Positions 31,529-43,694 of a stretch of DNA of 64,000 nt are shown piece by piece. Made by a program: the position numbers and the translations under genes. Under the pieces are notes generated by a model. It was not told the DNA's origin. It ran no database searches and saw only the letters and a list, made by a program, of their open reading frames with translations. Positions within the stretch are counted from its first letter, which is position 1; the number at the start of each line of letters is the position of its first letter. Source of the DNA: Bolinopsis microptera (Eukaryota; Ctenophora; Tentaculata; Lobata; Bolinopsidae); the NCBI RefSeq assembly GCF_026151205.1, contig NC_087082.1, positions 3,810,001 through 3,874,000 on the forward strand. The letters are read 5' to 3'.

Positions 31529-32665
31529 TCTAAGAAAAAATGCTTTCACCACCTCGCCCAGTCCCCTCTCTACTTCAAGTTATGTGCTTAATTGTCTGGT
31601 CAACCAGACATTGGATCAGTTTCATTTTCAAAAATGAAATTTAGTGATCTAAACGCTATTATAGCTACAATTTCTTTCTTCTGGTACATCCCATATGATT
31701 CTTAATCAAGCAAATAATTGAACGCCTTAATCATGACCGATGTTTTCCCTCCAGTATTACAGATTACAGCATTTGTAGTTTTCATGGGGTAAAAATTAAT
31801 CACATATCATCCTTGATTAGGAAAGAAGCATACTTTATATTTTTGCTATATTTGGGAGTACTGATCAATTTCCGGTTTTTAAAATAAATTTGTTACGCCA
31901 CTTTATCACATTGCTGAATGACTAATAATTTTTCAAATTTATTTCGAATCGTGTAATGCAACAGCTTTTTATAATCTTTTAACAGCTCGGTATTATTGTT
32001 TTTTCTCGAGTCAATTGATGATATTTAATTATTTGGGAGTTGGGACGATATGAGAGTCTCCGCTCAGTGTGGCTTCGTTTAAGCCTATTTTGAAGTCTCT
32101 ACAACATTTAGAAATAAAGAGTCAGTTGCGTCGTTGGGTCAATATGGGCGTGGCCCTCCTGGGTTTTCCCCACGGTAAAAAAATGTCTCCAACCGAAAAT
32201 CGTTTAATCATACCTTTGGCAAGGAGGAAGGTCTGTGCAAAGTCTTGTGAGTATCTGAAGATTTGCAGATTCGTTTCCATAAATGTCCATAAATGACTGG
32301 ACTAATAGGTTTGTACTTCTGAGTTGAAATAAGGGTGACAAGAGAAACTAAAGTCTAAACGCCCCGAATAGAAGACAAAGAGACTAAATATAACCGGAAC
32401 CGGTACATCGGTGACAATTCACCATTATACTGGCTTCCTTTCTCAAGATCAATCATATAAGTACCAGCGGAAAAGGTTTTGCCTTTTGAGTAGATGTCAC
32501 ACTTTGTTAGAGAGCTGCCTTTGCAGAAGTGCCAAACATATGGCTTTATCTCTGAGCGTCTTTCTCAGATAGTTAGATGGACGTACCCACCTGAGTCTAG
32601 TTATTGATATATTCCTGTGGCGAGTATATAACCTTTTTCTCGGTAAATAGACAACCGATCTGGGT
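31529..32665 (+). other. 3' flank of the receptor fragment (unit 2)
   Basis: Duplicate of 19715-20863 with several substitutions and a short deletion near 31617 in the first 400 bp, and near identity afterwards. No gene. Confidence 0.7.
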
Positions 32666-33202
32666 CACAGTGCTGGCAAGCACGACCGTTGCATTTATTG
32701 TGGGTATACTATGTTCCCCATTTACTATTATACCCCCTTTACTATTATACCCCCTTTACTATTATACCCCCTTTACTATTATACCCCCTTTGGTACACGT
32801 TACAAGCCTCTTTTGTGCACGCGAAGCGTGCACTCCGGCCGGAGGCGGCGGCAGGAGTTTTCCAGGCATTAAGACTCATCGGAAGTCGTTCAGCAGATTT
32901 ATTTTTAGTTCAAAACATTCTAATTTGATGTCAAAGATGACAGGAATAAAAAATAGTTATGTTGAGGTTTTTAAGAAATTTGCATAAAATACTCGCCAGC
33001 ACTGTTATACGAAATTCGGTAAAAAACCCAAAATTGCCATATTCAGGTGCCTTAAAAACCATGTTAAAATTGAGTTAGAGATCTGAAATTTTTCAGGCCG
33101 TCTAGACGTTGACCAAATCGACTGCAAAAAAAGTTTCAGGTTTCAGGAGCATCGGGAAATGGGTTTTCTAGAACCCTTGTTTTACGATAGATTGTCGTGA
33201 TA
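32666..33202 (+). repeat. R1 repeat, unit 2
   Basis: Duplicate of 20864-21400, including the CTATTATACCCCCTTTA mini-array. Confidence 0.75.
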
Positions 33203-33309
33203 CATACATATATATATGTACATATATTCAGGGACATACATATATTCAGGGATAGACGCTTTGCCAGTCAATTGTAGCTTGTATTTAAGTGTCCATAGAT
33301 TCAAAAGTA

Positions 33310-36300
33310 TCAACTTAATAACACCAGAATGTGTGTGTGTGTGTCTGTTCGTGTGTAATTTCCGAACGGTTATACAAAAAAATGGTAAGAGTTACGGGAC
33401 TGGTTTTTTCGGTATAGTGTCGACAAAACTCTGACGAAGCCCATAAGCAAAATTTTTAAAAATCGGCCGGTGGTAAGTGGCTTAATTGATGGTTTTGTAC
33501 CATTAATGCAACATTATGGAGTGAGCCACTAAAATGGCTCACTTTTTCTTCCTCTTCGCTCTCTCTCTCTTCCATTACTGTAGCGTTGGTAATTAGGTTA
33601 GCCCCGCAAGTTATTATTAGGGGTGGAGGCACTGCTTGCGGTCTGTTTCAGAGTGTTTGGACTGTAGAAAGAGTTCATACTTTATTATGAGTGTGTGCTG
33701 CGGAGCTTATAAATTTAAACAAAAATGGAAAGCGGTTCAAGACGGGAGTGATGAGGTGAAATAGTCGTGGTACAGGCTGTACGGAGTACGGACCTTATGG
33801 TCATGGAATGTGGTGCCTAATAATGACTTAATTATCCACGAGAAAGAAGTTAAGTTTGAGTTTCGGCCCATTTCCGCAATATTCACTATCCAGTCTAAGT
33901 GAGAATACTATTCACGTGCAATGATTACAAATACTCCAGCCGAACACAGTCGGGGACAGGGGAGAACTGCAGACCTGTATATATTGTGATGTAATTATTA
34001 AGGGGGTGTGTTGAAAAGGTGCTAAATATTGCTTGATACGTTGATTGAGTTTGCCCCCTTTCTTCAAGATTCTTTAGCCACTCGATGTGGTCCTAATATT
34101 CACGTGATCAATTCTATCCAATGATTGCAAATACTCCAGCCGCTAGCAGAAATTTGTTTGTAGTTTCACAATTTTCACAGTTGGATTTGTTTCGCTAGCA
34201 ATTTCACGAATTTATCTTTGCCGCTTGATAGATTTATTGCAGGCTAATGCCTGCAGAAAATAACGGCAGGGGTAGGGGAAGAAGACGTCGTGGTAGAACT
34301 ACTTTTAGTTCAGCAGCTAGAAGACGTAATCAACGTCGTGACAGACTAGCTAATGAGGCAGTAGAGGAAGCACAGCAGAGAAGAGAGCAAGACCGGTTGC
34401 GTCACACTCCAGAACCACGTATCACATTTATGATGAGTAGTAGTAATCGAGCTAGAGTTTTAGAAGCTTTGACTGATGTGTCTGATGCAGCCAGAACAGC
34501 CATGGACGAGAACATCCAAGAGTTTATGACACATCGGAGCTTATATATGTCAGAGGAGCAGATTATAGAGATGGATCGCACAGTGGCCAGACTGAGGGAA
34601 TCACAGGCACGAGCAGAGATGACTCCTGAGCAACGGGCTGCCGCTAATGAGGCCGACAGATTACGGATATCACAGGCACGAGCAGAGATGACTGATGAGC
34701 AACGGGCTGCTGCTTATGAGGCCGACAGATTACGAACATCACAGGCACGAGCAGAGATGACTGATGAGCAACGGGCTGCCGCCAATGAGGCCAACAGATT
34801 ACGAACATCACAGGCACGAGCAGAGATGACTGATGAGCAACTGGCTGCCGCTAATGAGGCCAACAGATTACAAACATCACAGGCACGAGCAGAGATGACT
34901 GATGAGGAGAGAGAGGCTGAGAGGGCCCGTAATAGGGCACGCCTTGCTGCTGAAAGAGACAGAGCCCGGAGACAACTTGGTGATGCTGTTGCACGCTCTT
35001 GGCCAGACCAAACTCCTCAACCACTTCTATTGGGGCTACGTGATCGTCCCTGTCCGTACAACTGTAACGCCTTAAGATTTGAAAAGGAACTTAGTGGTGT
35101 ACATGCTAGCTTATGTTGTAATAGGGGTAGGGTTAAACTTGAAGATTGCCAGAAACTTTGTCCGTATCCCGATGAAATGAAATATTTGTTAATGGGTGAT
35201 CATCCTAACAGTAGTAACTTTTTTGAATACATTAGACGATATAATTCAGCTCTCGGATTTGCAAGTTTGGGAGCTAACACCACACCTCCTCCTGGATACG
35301 GACCGTACTGCTTTAGGATTCATGGTGCTGTTTATCATAGATCTGGCTTATTGCACCCTGAGGCCATTAATGAATCGAGAAGGTACGGTCAGATTTACAT
35401 CCTTGAAGGCGATGGAGCATTACAAGCAAGACTGAATAATAATGAAAGTACGTTACGTCATGTCATGTTGCTATTACAGAATAACCTTACTTTATGCAAC
35501 CCGTATGCTGCTGCGTACAAGAACCTCAATACGCGTGAGCAAGAGGAGATGCAACTCGCGGGAGTTGAGAACAGAGAGCCTAAAAATATTGGTATGAGAT
35601 TTAGTGCAGGTCCTGACAGGAGGAGGTACAATGCTCCAACTCACAATGACGTAGCGGCTGTGTTTGTAGGGGAGGACGGTGTTCCTGGCAAGCAAGAATT
35701 TTATGTTTATCCTAAATCGTCGGATACATTACACAAAATTTGTGGTCCACTGTATAGTATGAGAAGTAGAGATTATCTAACTGAACCGGTTGAGAACGTA
35801 AATTTAAATGAGCTTCATGAAATGACACCTCCCGGTTTTCCATTACATGACTTACAATTAAAAGTAAATTGTAATGTTAGATTGCTTAAGGGATTAGACA
35901 GTTATCCGGACGTTCCTGTAGGCTCACGTTTAAAAGTTACTGAAGTAAACCAAGTTCACGGGTACATAGTTTGTACCTATGCTGGCCGTTCTTTGACTGT
36001 AAGTAAAACTGATTTCGTAACATCATACCAAAATTCCACAGTCATACGACATCAGTTGCCGGTTAAGTTAGAAACATATTTAGAAAATATTTCGGCACTT
36101 AATGCTAATTTGGACCCATTAGTCTATCCCATATTGTTCCCGAAAGGTGAGAAAGGCTGGCACTCCGAAATGAAACTAAATGACAAGGCTAGGGTATCAC
36201 AAAAGATGTTTTATTCGTATAGGATTGCTTACAGAAATGAGCCTTTCTCGCCATTGCATTTTGGTCGCAAACTCTTTCAACAGTACTGTGTCGATTGTTG

Positions 36301-39300
36301 GGTTAGAACCGAGGCCAATAGGTTGAAATATATTAATGACAATCAAACGAAGCTACGTGCTGACCTATATTTTGGCCTCATGGATCACCTTGAAAGTGAA
36401 AACATTGACCCCGGCCAACAACCGCAGCCTGGCCGTCCCAAAATTCTAGCATCGTCCTTTACAGCCGGGCCACGATATATGAAACAAAACTATGAAGATG
36501 CGATGGCTATGGTGACTGAATACGGGAAACCAGACTTCTTTACCACTTACACATGTAACCCTAAGCACCCTGATATTGACAATAACCTTGGCAATGACCC
36601 AAATAGAAACACACATCGTCCAAAATTAACTGCATCGGATAGGCCCGATGTAGTAGCTGCCGTTTTTAAATTACACTTAGAAGCATTAAAAGTTGATCTT
36701 AAGAAAATGTTTGGTAAACAATTAGCTAACATCCATGTAATAGAATATCAGAAACGTGGCTTGCCTCATGCGCATATCCTTATTTGGTTGGTGAACGAGG
36801 CAAAAGTTAGAACAGTAGAGGAGTTAGATAGCTTGATTAGTGCTGAAATTCCTGATCCTAATGTATTTCCACGATTGCACGAAATAGTAACTTCGTGTAT
36901 GCTACACGGCCCTTGCGGTTTGGTGAAACCTAACGCATCATGTATGGAAAATGGTAAATGCACAAAGAAGTTTCCTAAAGATTTCCAAGAGGAAACGGTC
37001 ATGGATGTTAATGGATACCCATTGTATAAACGCCCAAACAACGGTAGGATGGTGATGAAAAATGGTGTACCGCTTGACAATAGATACGTAGTACCGTACT
37101 GTCCTTACTTATCACTGAAGTATAATGCCCACATCAACGTAGAAGCCTGTACATCCATAAAATCTATTAAGTACATTTTCAAGTATGTTTACAAAGGTCA
37201 TGACTGTGCGAGAATTGAGACAACTGAAAGAGATCCCACCTCTCGGGACGAGATTAAGAAATACATTGATACCAGATACGTGAGTGCACCGGAGAGTGTG
37301 TGGAGACTCAGTGGATTTGATGTGTGCGATAAGAGCCACACTGTTGTGAGATTAGACATACACGAACACCTCCATCAGAGTGTCACTTTTAGAGAGGGTG
37401 CTGATATTGATGGGGTGTTGGAGCGAGATCACAGTACGAAGTTGACAGCTTGGTTTGATTTGAATGAGAGAGATCCTGAGGCACGACAGTATTTGTATAA
37501 TGAGATACCTAAGCACTATAGGTGGGACCAGAAAAACAAGAAGTGGATTAAACGAGTGAAGTCGGGTGCTGCGGTGATAGCAAGAATCTACAGTGTAGGT
37601 CCCAGGCAGCGAGAGAAATTTTACTTGAGAATGTTACTGCTTCATGTGCGCGGTGCGAGGTCGTTTCGTGAGATGAAAGTGTACGATGATGTGAGGTATG
37701 ATACGTATGAGGAGGTGTGTCGTGAGAGAGGTCTGTTAACTGATGACACAGAGTGGAAGAGAACACTGGAGGAAGCGTGTGGGATAGCTACGTGTAGGCA
37801 GATAAGAGAGCTTTTTGTGACGATATTAGGCTGTTGTGAGCCGAGTAATCCTAGAGAACTGTGGGATGACTTCCAGGAACAGATGTATGAGGACTATGTG
37901 AATATCCATAATTTACCTCCTGATAGGGCGGTACATTATGCCCTTAGAGACATCAATCATTCACTGCTTGCAAATTACCGTGTTTCTGTCACAACTTTTA
38001 ATATAGACTTACTCGAAAACTGGGAAGATTTGCCCTCACTTGACGAGGCTGAGCACGACTATATAGATGTTGCTGCTGAGGCTGATAGATTTGACACCAT
38101 GTATAGTCGACTTAATGATGAACAAAGGTTTATAGTAGATTCAATTATTCACGAACTTACACTGCATGGTTCAGCACCTAGCTCCGACAGGGTACGTGCC
38201 TATTTCATAGACGCTCCTGGTGGTACCGGTAAAACGTTTGTCTTTAACACTCTTATTGCAAAAGCACTTGCATTGGACCATAAAGTATCCTCTTGTGCCT
38301 GGACCGGGATAGCTGGTAATCTGCTTAGATTCGGCCGCACTGTCCACAGTTTATTCAAGCTTCCAGTCCCAATCCTTGAAACGTCGACTTGCAATATAAC
38401 ACCTTCATCAAAGCAAGCTGCTTTTATAAGATCTTTAAGTGTAATCTTTATCGACGAGGCGTCCATGATACCAAAACATGCTCTCTCAGCTATTGATTTA
38501 ATGCTCAGGGACATAACAAACAACACAGTTCCATTTGGAGGTAAACTTTTGCTTTTTGCTGGGGACTTTCGACAAACATTACCGGTTACCCCTAGAGCAC
38601 AGCCTGCTGGAATATTGGAAAACTGTATAAACAGATCACCTTTATGGGAGCACATTACTCAATTACAGTTGACACAGAACATGCGTGCGAGGCCTGGAGA
38701 GCGTGAGTTTTGTGAATGGTTGATTAAATTAGGTGATGGGAAACTTAGGTCGGACCTCCCCGATGCTTTACCCAGTCAAATCGATATACCTGATCAATGT
38801 AACATAACATCCGGTGTAGTAGACGCTATCTATCCTGATTTTAACGTAGATAGATCTAAGAGCATTATATTGACACCGAAAAACGTTGATACACATGTCA
38901 TTAACAGGGACACTTTAGCTAAATTTAAACCTGAGGAACAGAGTAGGTCGTACTTTAGTTCAAATGTATATGTTGAGGATGAGGGTAATGAGGTAAATAA
39001 CATGTCTGTTGAGTTTCTACACTCTCTAACACCTAGCGGCTTGCCTTTGCATGAACTTGAGCTGAAAATTGGGTGCCCAATCATGCTTCTAAGGAATTTG
39101 GATGTCAAGAACGGTCTATGTAATGGCACAAGGCTTATTGTTAGGCATTTGGGCGATAGGTGCATAGCAGCGGACATAATATCCGGATCTGAGGCTTCAA
39201 TAGGACGTCAAGTATTGATACCCCGCGTGAAACTGATCACGTCTGATATAACAATACCGTTCAAGTTCCAACGGACCCAGTATCCGGTCCGCCTGGCGTA

Positions 39301-40592
39301 CTGCATGACCATCAATAAGAGCCAAGGCCAAACATTCAACAAAGTAGGACTGTATTTACCTCAACCCGTGTTCTCACATGGCCAACTGTATGTAGGCTTT
39401 TCGAGGGGTAAATGTTTTGAAGACATTTATCTGCAATTGAAAAATACTGTATTTCAATACACAACCGAAAATCAGGCAGTTACAGTTAACGTTGTATTCG
39501 AGGTTAAATAGCTTTTCTCTTTATATGCACTTTTAGCTCATGGAATGAGGGGTGACAGTTGCTTTTTGCCAGTTACTCTCATTAATTTTATAACACAGTA
39601 GCAATAAACAGTAGCAAATAACAGTAATTTACTATTATTTATTAACAATTATACAATGAGAGGTGACAGTTGCTTTTTGCCAGTTACTCTCATTAATTCT
39701 ATAACACCGTAGCAATGAACAGTAGCAAATAACAGTAATTTACTATTATATATTTTAACAATTATACAATGAGAGGTGACAGTTGCTTTTTGCCAGTTAC
39801 TGATCTCATTAATTTTATAACACAGTAGCAATAAACAGTTGAGATTTAACGTCGCAGAACATATTTTGTACCATATTACTGTACCGCATAACTGAGCTAT
39901 AAGCTGGAACTGGTGTAGATCCTTGGCTTTCAGAAATAGAATTTGATAAAAGGGGAATTGCAATTCCTGCTTCGTTTCTGTTTCCAAAGCCTATGGTAAC
40001 TATTGGGCTGAGTATCATAAATAAATTTATATATATATCACCGAACTAAAAATGCATGGATGAGATTTATATTTTACTTTTATGTTTGAGACTATTTAAG
40101 TTTGCACCAGAGTTTGCGCCAGAGTTAGCACCAGCCTCAGACTTTGATACAAATTAAACAATTTAATAAACATTTGGTTGGGAGGGGAGGAAGTTGACTG
40201 GAAGGACAGATCAATTTACATACAAAACGACTACTGCTCGAGGAGCACATTCCTTTTAGTGCCACTCAAATTTCGACGAGGCCAGTACGACATAAATTTC
40301 AAATCTACATATGTTTCCTGATTATTTGCATCAAAAATTCGACGATAATTTTTTAAAACAGGCAGGCTAGAAGGAGTGTAAACGACGGCTCAGAATCCCA
40401 ACGGCTGAGACTAATAGTATTTATCTTTCATATAAACCTATATTTTTTGATTTAAGTTAAATACTATTGGATACGTGAGGGCACTCCGAATAAAATTGCT
40501 CACCTAATGCGGATTTTGACTAAGCGGGTTAATACTCCTACCCTTTTTTAACTGCGGCAGTGAAATCCCGGCCGAAGGCCGGGTTACACTAG
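33310..40592 (+). mobile_element. Autonomous Helitron, copy 2 (7283 bp)
   Basis: Same ends, hairpin and flanks as copy 1. Because the flanks are duplicated too, this is a segmental duplicate of copy 1 and not an independent insertion. One A is missing from a homopolymer near 33376. No other difference was noticed by eye. Confidence 0.95.
34247..39511 (+). CDS. Helitron RepHel transposase, copy 2
   Basis: 1754 aa, identical in protein sequence to copy 1 (22446-27710). The HUH box QKRGLPHAHILIWL, Rep tyrosines, Walker A APGGTGKT, Walker B and the helicase C-terminal motifs are all intact, and so are the five 23-aa repeats. It owes its presence to the 11.8-kb tandem duplication. It could serve as a second source of transposase if transcribed. 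Confidence 0.95.
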   Translation: MPAENNGRGRGRRRRGRTTFSSAARRRNQRRDRLANEAVEEAQQRREQDRLRHTPEPRITFMMSSSNRARVLEALTDVSDAARTAMDENIQEFMTHRSLYMSEEQIIEMDRTVARLRESQARAEMTPEQRAAANEADRLRISQARAEMTDEQRAAAYEADRLRTSQARAEMTDEQRAAANEANRLRTSQARAEMTDEQLAAANEANRLQTSQARAEMTDEEREAERARNRARLAAERDRARRQLGDAVARSWPDQTPQPLLLGLRDRPCPYNCNALRFEKELSGVHASLCCNRGRVKLEDCQKLCPYPDEMKYLLMGDHPNSSNFFEYIRRYNSALGFASLGANTTPPPGYGPYCFRIHGAVYHRSGLLHPEAINESRRYGQIYILEGDGALQARLNNNESTLRHVMLLLQNNLTLCNPYAAAYKNLNTREQEEMQLAGVENREPKNIGMRFSAGPDRRRYNAPTHNDVAAVFVGEDGVPGKQEFYVYPKSSDTLHKICGPLYSMRSRDYLTEPVENVNLNELHEMTPPGFPLHDLQLKVNCNVRLLKGLDSYPDVPVGSRLKVTEVNQVHGYIVCTYAGRSLTVSKTDFVTSYQNSTVIRHQLPVKLETYLENISALNANLDPLVYPILFPKGEKGWHSEMKLNDKARVSQKMFYSYRIAYRNEPFSPLHFGRKLFQQYCVDCWVRTEANRLKYINDNQTKLRADLYFGLMDHLESENIDPGQQPQPGRPKILASSFTAGPRYMKQNYEDAMAMVTEYGKPDFFTTYTCNPKHPDIDNNLGNDPNRNTHRPKLTASDRPDVVAAVFKLHLEALKVDLKKMFGKQLANIHVIEYQKRGLPHAHILIWLVNEAKVRTVEELDSLISAEIPDPNVFPRLHEIVTSCMLHGPCGLVKPNASCMENGKCTKKFPKDFQEETVMDVNGYPLYKRPNNGRMVMKNGVPLDNRYVVPYCPYLSLKYNAHINVEACTSIKSIKYIFKYVYKGHDCARIETTERDPTSRDEIKKYIDTRYVSAPESVWRLSGFDVCDKSHTVVRLDIHEHLHQSVTFREGADIDGVLERDHSTKLTAWFDLNERDPEARQYLYNEIPKHYRWDQKNKKWIKRVKSGAAVIARIYSVGPRQREKFYLRMLLLHVRGARSFREMKVYDDVRYDTYEEVCRERGLLTDDTEWKRTLEEACGIATCRQIRELFVTILGCCEPSNPRELWDDFQEQMYEDYVNIHNLPPDRAVHYALRDINHSLLANYRVSVTTFNIDLLENWEDLPSLDEAEHDYIDVAAEADRFDTMYSRLNDEQRFIVDSIIHELTLHGSAPSSDRVRAYFIDAPGGTGKTFVFNTLIAKALALDHKVSSCAWTGIAGNLLRFGRTVHSLFKLPVPILETSTCNITPSSKQAAFIRSLSVIFIDEASMIPKHALSAIDLMLRDITNNTVPFGGKLLLFAGDFRQTLPVTPRAQPAGILENCINRSPLWEHITQLQLTQNMRARPGEREFCEWLIKLGDGKLRSDLPDALPSQIDIPDQCNITSGVVDAIYPDFNVDRSKSIILTPKNVDTHVINRDTLAKFKPEEQSRSYFSSNVYVEDEGNEVNNMSVEFLHSLTPSGLPLHELELKIGCPIMLLRNLDVKNGLCNGTRLIVRHLGDRCIAADIISGSEASIGRQVLIPRVKLITSDITIPFKFQRTQYPVRLAYCMTINKSQGQTFNKVGLYLPQPVFSHGQLYVGFSRGKCFEDIYLQLKNTVFQYTTENQAVTVNVVFEVK

Positions 40593-42071
40593 TAAAAGAT
40601 AAAGCCATTTCCGACCACAGTTCTTGCAAATAATTGTTTACACTTTAGTTTACATTGTATAAACAAATTATTTGACGTCATGAACACCCCTTGATGACGT
40701 CATCAAGTTAACCGTTTTTAAAACTTGATTTTTGGCAAAGTAATAACTTTTAAAATTAATTTTAAACCATTAAGGAGTAATTTTATTCAAACTCTGAGGA
40801 AATTTTTACCTTAGATAATTGTTCAAGCATTCTGAAAATCTACCGGAAAGTTTTTTTAGCTTGCTCCTTCATAAAGATATTCGTCATTGAAGTTTGTGCT
40901 TTTTTGAAGAATTATTTTATAAAAACGTCAATTTTGCGATTTAGTATTCTCTGGTGTTGGGCCATGCCTTGGGTTGTGGAGCTTAGTTCTGCTTCCTATA
41001 GGTATAAATTGTGCATTAGGCTAGTTTTGAAGTTGAAAATCGAAAAGTTGCACGCGTGGGGACACGCCCAAATTGATAGAAAATTTCTAAAATCACTGAA
41101 AATTTCTGTTTTCGTCATTTTCTGTCAACTTTAGAGTGCCGTTGTGATTACAGTTCTTCTTGGAATACTTTGAAACTTTGCATGCTTATGAAGCTATATA
41201 TAAAACAATTACATTTAAAAATTTACGGCGATTCAATATTGAAGCGCACGCAACGTCCGCTCAAAGTTTGCACGTGCGAAAGGTGAGAATTTTGCTCATT
41301 CGTGATTTCCAACAAATTCTGCTTTGCCACGACAGTTTAATGTCATTATATATGAATTTAATGCCAACTTGAATGAGTATTAAGTGGCATATTCAGTCAG
41401 TGATCGACCGATTTGCTTCCCTAAACACAAGGAAATGTTTTTAAAGGAAAAATTTCGAAATCGTTGAAACTTCCTCCTTATTAATGAAGATATCAGTTTA
41501 TATTTCGACTTGATAAAGTACCCTGACATTATAATCAAAAAGAGATGATATTTTACCAAAACCCATAATCATGGGTAGAGTGGACCGCTGCCAGTGTCTC
41601 TCTTTCCCAAACAAAAGGAAATGATATTAATTTGATTGACCGTTCTCAAATGCAAAATGATACCGAGAATGAAATCGGTCGCTCGCTTTTCCCATTCATT
41701 TACAATTGTAATAGATTAAGAAGAACTACCCAAAGGCAGCTGTACTCGGCAATCAGCAATGAAGATTCAATAAACTTCAGCTTGTTCAATTAGTAATAAC
41801 TACCACCCTTGTCCCTTACCCCGAAATACTAGGTATCGACCCGAACGCAACCCAAAGAGATTTTTACAGCATCTGATTGACGTAATCAATCGAAACTTAT
41901 TTATACAATTCGTAAGCCGTGAATGAATGGGAAAAGCGAGCGACCGATTTCATTCTCGGTATCATTTTGCATTTGAGAACGGTCAATCAAATTAATATCA
42001 TTTCCTTTTGTTTGGGAAAGAGAGACACTGGCAGCGGTCCACTCTACCCATGATTATGGGTTTTGGTAAAA
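40593..42071 (+). repeat. R2 remainder and large inverted repeat, unit 2
   Basis: Duplicate of 28792-30270. The inverted-repeat block lies at about 41551-42071. A few substitutions separate the two (for example near 40787, 41300 and 41911). Confidence 0.75.
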
Positions 42072-42099
42072 TAAATAATATAAAAATAAGGTTCTCAAC

Positions 42100-42476
42100 C
42101 GTTCCTACTAAATCGCTCGCCCAAATTTTAAGAAAATTCTTGTGAAAAGGCCCTTTGGGAATGAAAGTGATCGGAATCGGTGTATTTTTGGACGCTGATT
42201 CCGAATCACCCCCCATGACATAGGGTTAAAATGCTTCCCTGGAGAGTTATGGGCAAAAAAACCGTTTTGGTCACGTGACAGGCTAGTAAAATACGAATTC
42301 GATTGTTTAGGGCTCGTGTTAGGGTTAGGGTTGTGGTAAGGGTTATGGTTAGCTTCGGGGTTATGGTTAGGGTTAGGGTTGGGATAAGGGTTTATGTAAA
42401 AACCGTTTTGTACGGCTGCAAAACCATAAAAACCAAAGTCACGTGAAATTTTTGGGCGAGTGAATTAGTAAAAGCC
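42100..42476. mobile_element. 377-bp MITE with 9-bp target duplication (unit 2)
   Basis: Duplicate of 30299-30675, flanked by GTTCTCAAC at 42091-42099 and 42477-42485. It differs at a few positions, one of them in the right terminal repeat (GAGTGAATT against GAGCGAATT). Confidence 0.8.
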
Positions 42477-42559
42477 GTTCTCAACAGGTAGTGTGTGGTG
42501 AGGTCAAATCTTTAAACATAAAAAAGGCGCTATTTCAATTCGCTTCGGTCTCGTATATA

Positions 42560-43202
42560 ATTATAAGTTCACCTTCATTACTAATACTATTACTATTAGC
42601 AGATTAAGTGAGAGTACTTTAAATTTTTTGAAACATTTTCTATTTTCATAAAAACCGAGTGACCATTTTTGAAAATCAAATTATAACTTAAATTTATCAC
42701 ATTACTGAGAAATCACAAACCATGATCAATTGCTTTTTCAAATTCATTTCGAATTGTGTAATGCAACAGCTATAAGTATAAATAATATATCAGCAGCTCG
42801 ATATTCATACACGTGCAGCAGCGAAACAATTATTTACAGATATTGATAAGAATCGATCAATGTCGCTTACTAGCAAATGTTAAAAACAAAAGAAGCTCTG
42901 TCGCTGACTATATTATATGAAAATTTCGGTGATATCGGACTCGCTTCTTTGCAAAAAATCTATTGTCTTTCAATTCATTGCTATGCATCGATCAACCGCC
43001 TTTATCTGATTTGTGAATTTCAATAACTGAATAAGAAGGTCATGTGACCCAGCGCGCGGCCAGCATCACTATATAGCGAGGTGGCGGCGAGCAGGTTGGT
43101 AGCTCAAGTCAGTCATTTTACCAAACTGAGCTGTTTGGTAATACTAATATGATATCTTGAATACTTTATTTACGCTGTGCACCTGTGTATTACTATTTGT
43201 AT
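42560..43202 (+). other. Distal 3' duplicon sequence of receptor copy B
   Basis: Homologous to 12110-12720 of copy A, with small indels. It is non-coding and ends at R1. Confidence 0.7.
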
Positions 43203-43670
43203 CACAATGCTGGCAAGCATGACCGTGCCTCTTATATTCACAATACTATTTAACCCCTTTACTATTTACCCCCTTTACTATTTACCCCCTTGACTTTTAT
43301 ACCCCCTTTACTATTATACCCCTTTATTGTTTTTCAGGCATTAAGACTCATCGAAAGTAGTTCAGCAGGTATATTTATGTTCAAAACATTCTAATTTAAT
43401 ATTAAATATGACAGGAATAAGAAATAGTTATGTTAAGGTTTTTAAGAAATTTGCGCAAAATACGCGCCAGCATGTTATACGAAATTCGGTAAAAAACCCA
43501 AAATCGCCATATTCAGGTGCCTTAAAAACCATGTTAAAATTGTGTTAGAGATCTGAAAATTTGCAGGGCGTCTAGACGTTGACCAAATCGACTGCAAAGA
43601 AAGTTTCAAGTTTCAGGAGCATCGGGAAATGGGTTTTCTAGAACCCCTGTTTTACGACAGATTGTCGGGA
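43203..43670 (+). repeat. R1 repeat left of Helitron copy 3
   Basis: Starts CACAATGCTGGCAAGCAT and ends GACAGATTGTCGGGA. It contains runs of CTATTTACCCCCTTTA. Confidence 0.75.
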
Positions 43671-43694
43671 CATATACAGATATACATACAGATA

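Larger units (their letters stand above)
30759..42559. repeat. 11.8-kb tandem duplication, unit 2
   Basis: Second head-to-tail unit with the same contents as 18945-30758, ending at CTCGTATATA before unique duplicon sequence. By eye the Helitron portion differs from unit 1 by a single A in a homopolymer, while the receptor and 3'-UTR part is about 1.3% diverged and the right 2 kb has about six substitutions. Confidence 0.85.
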
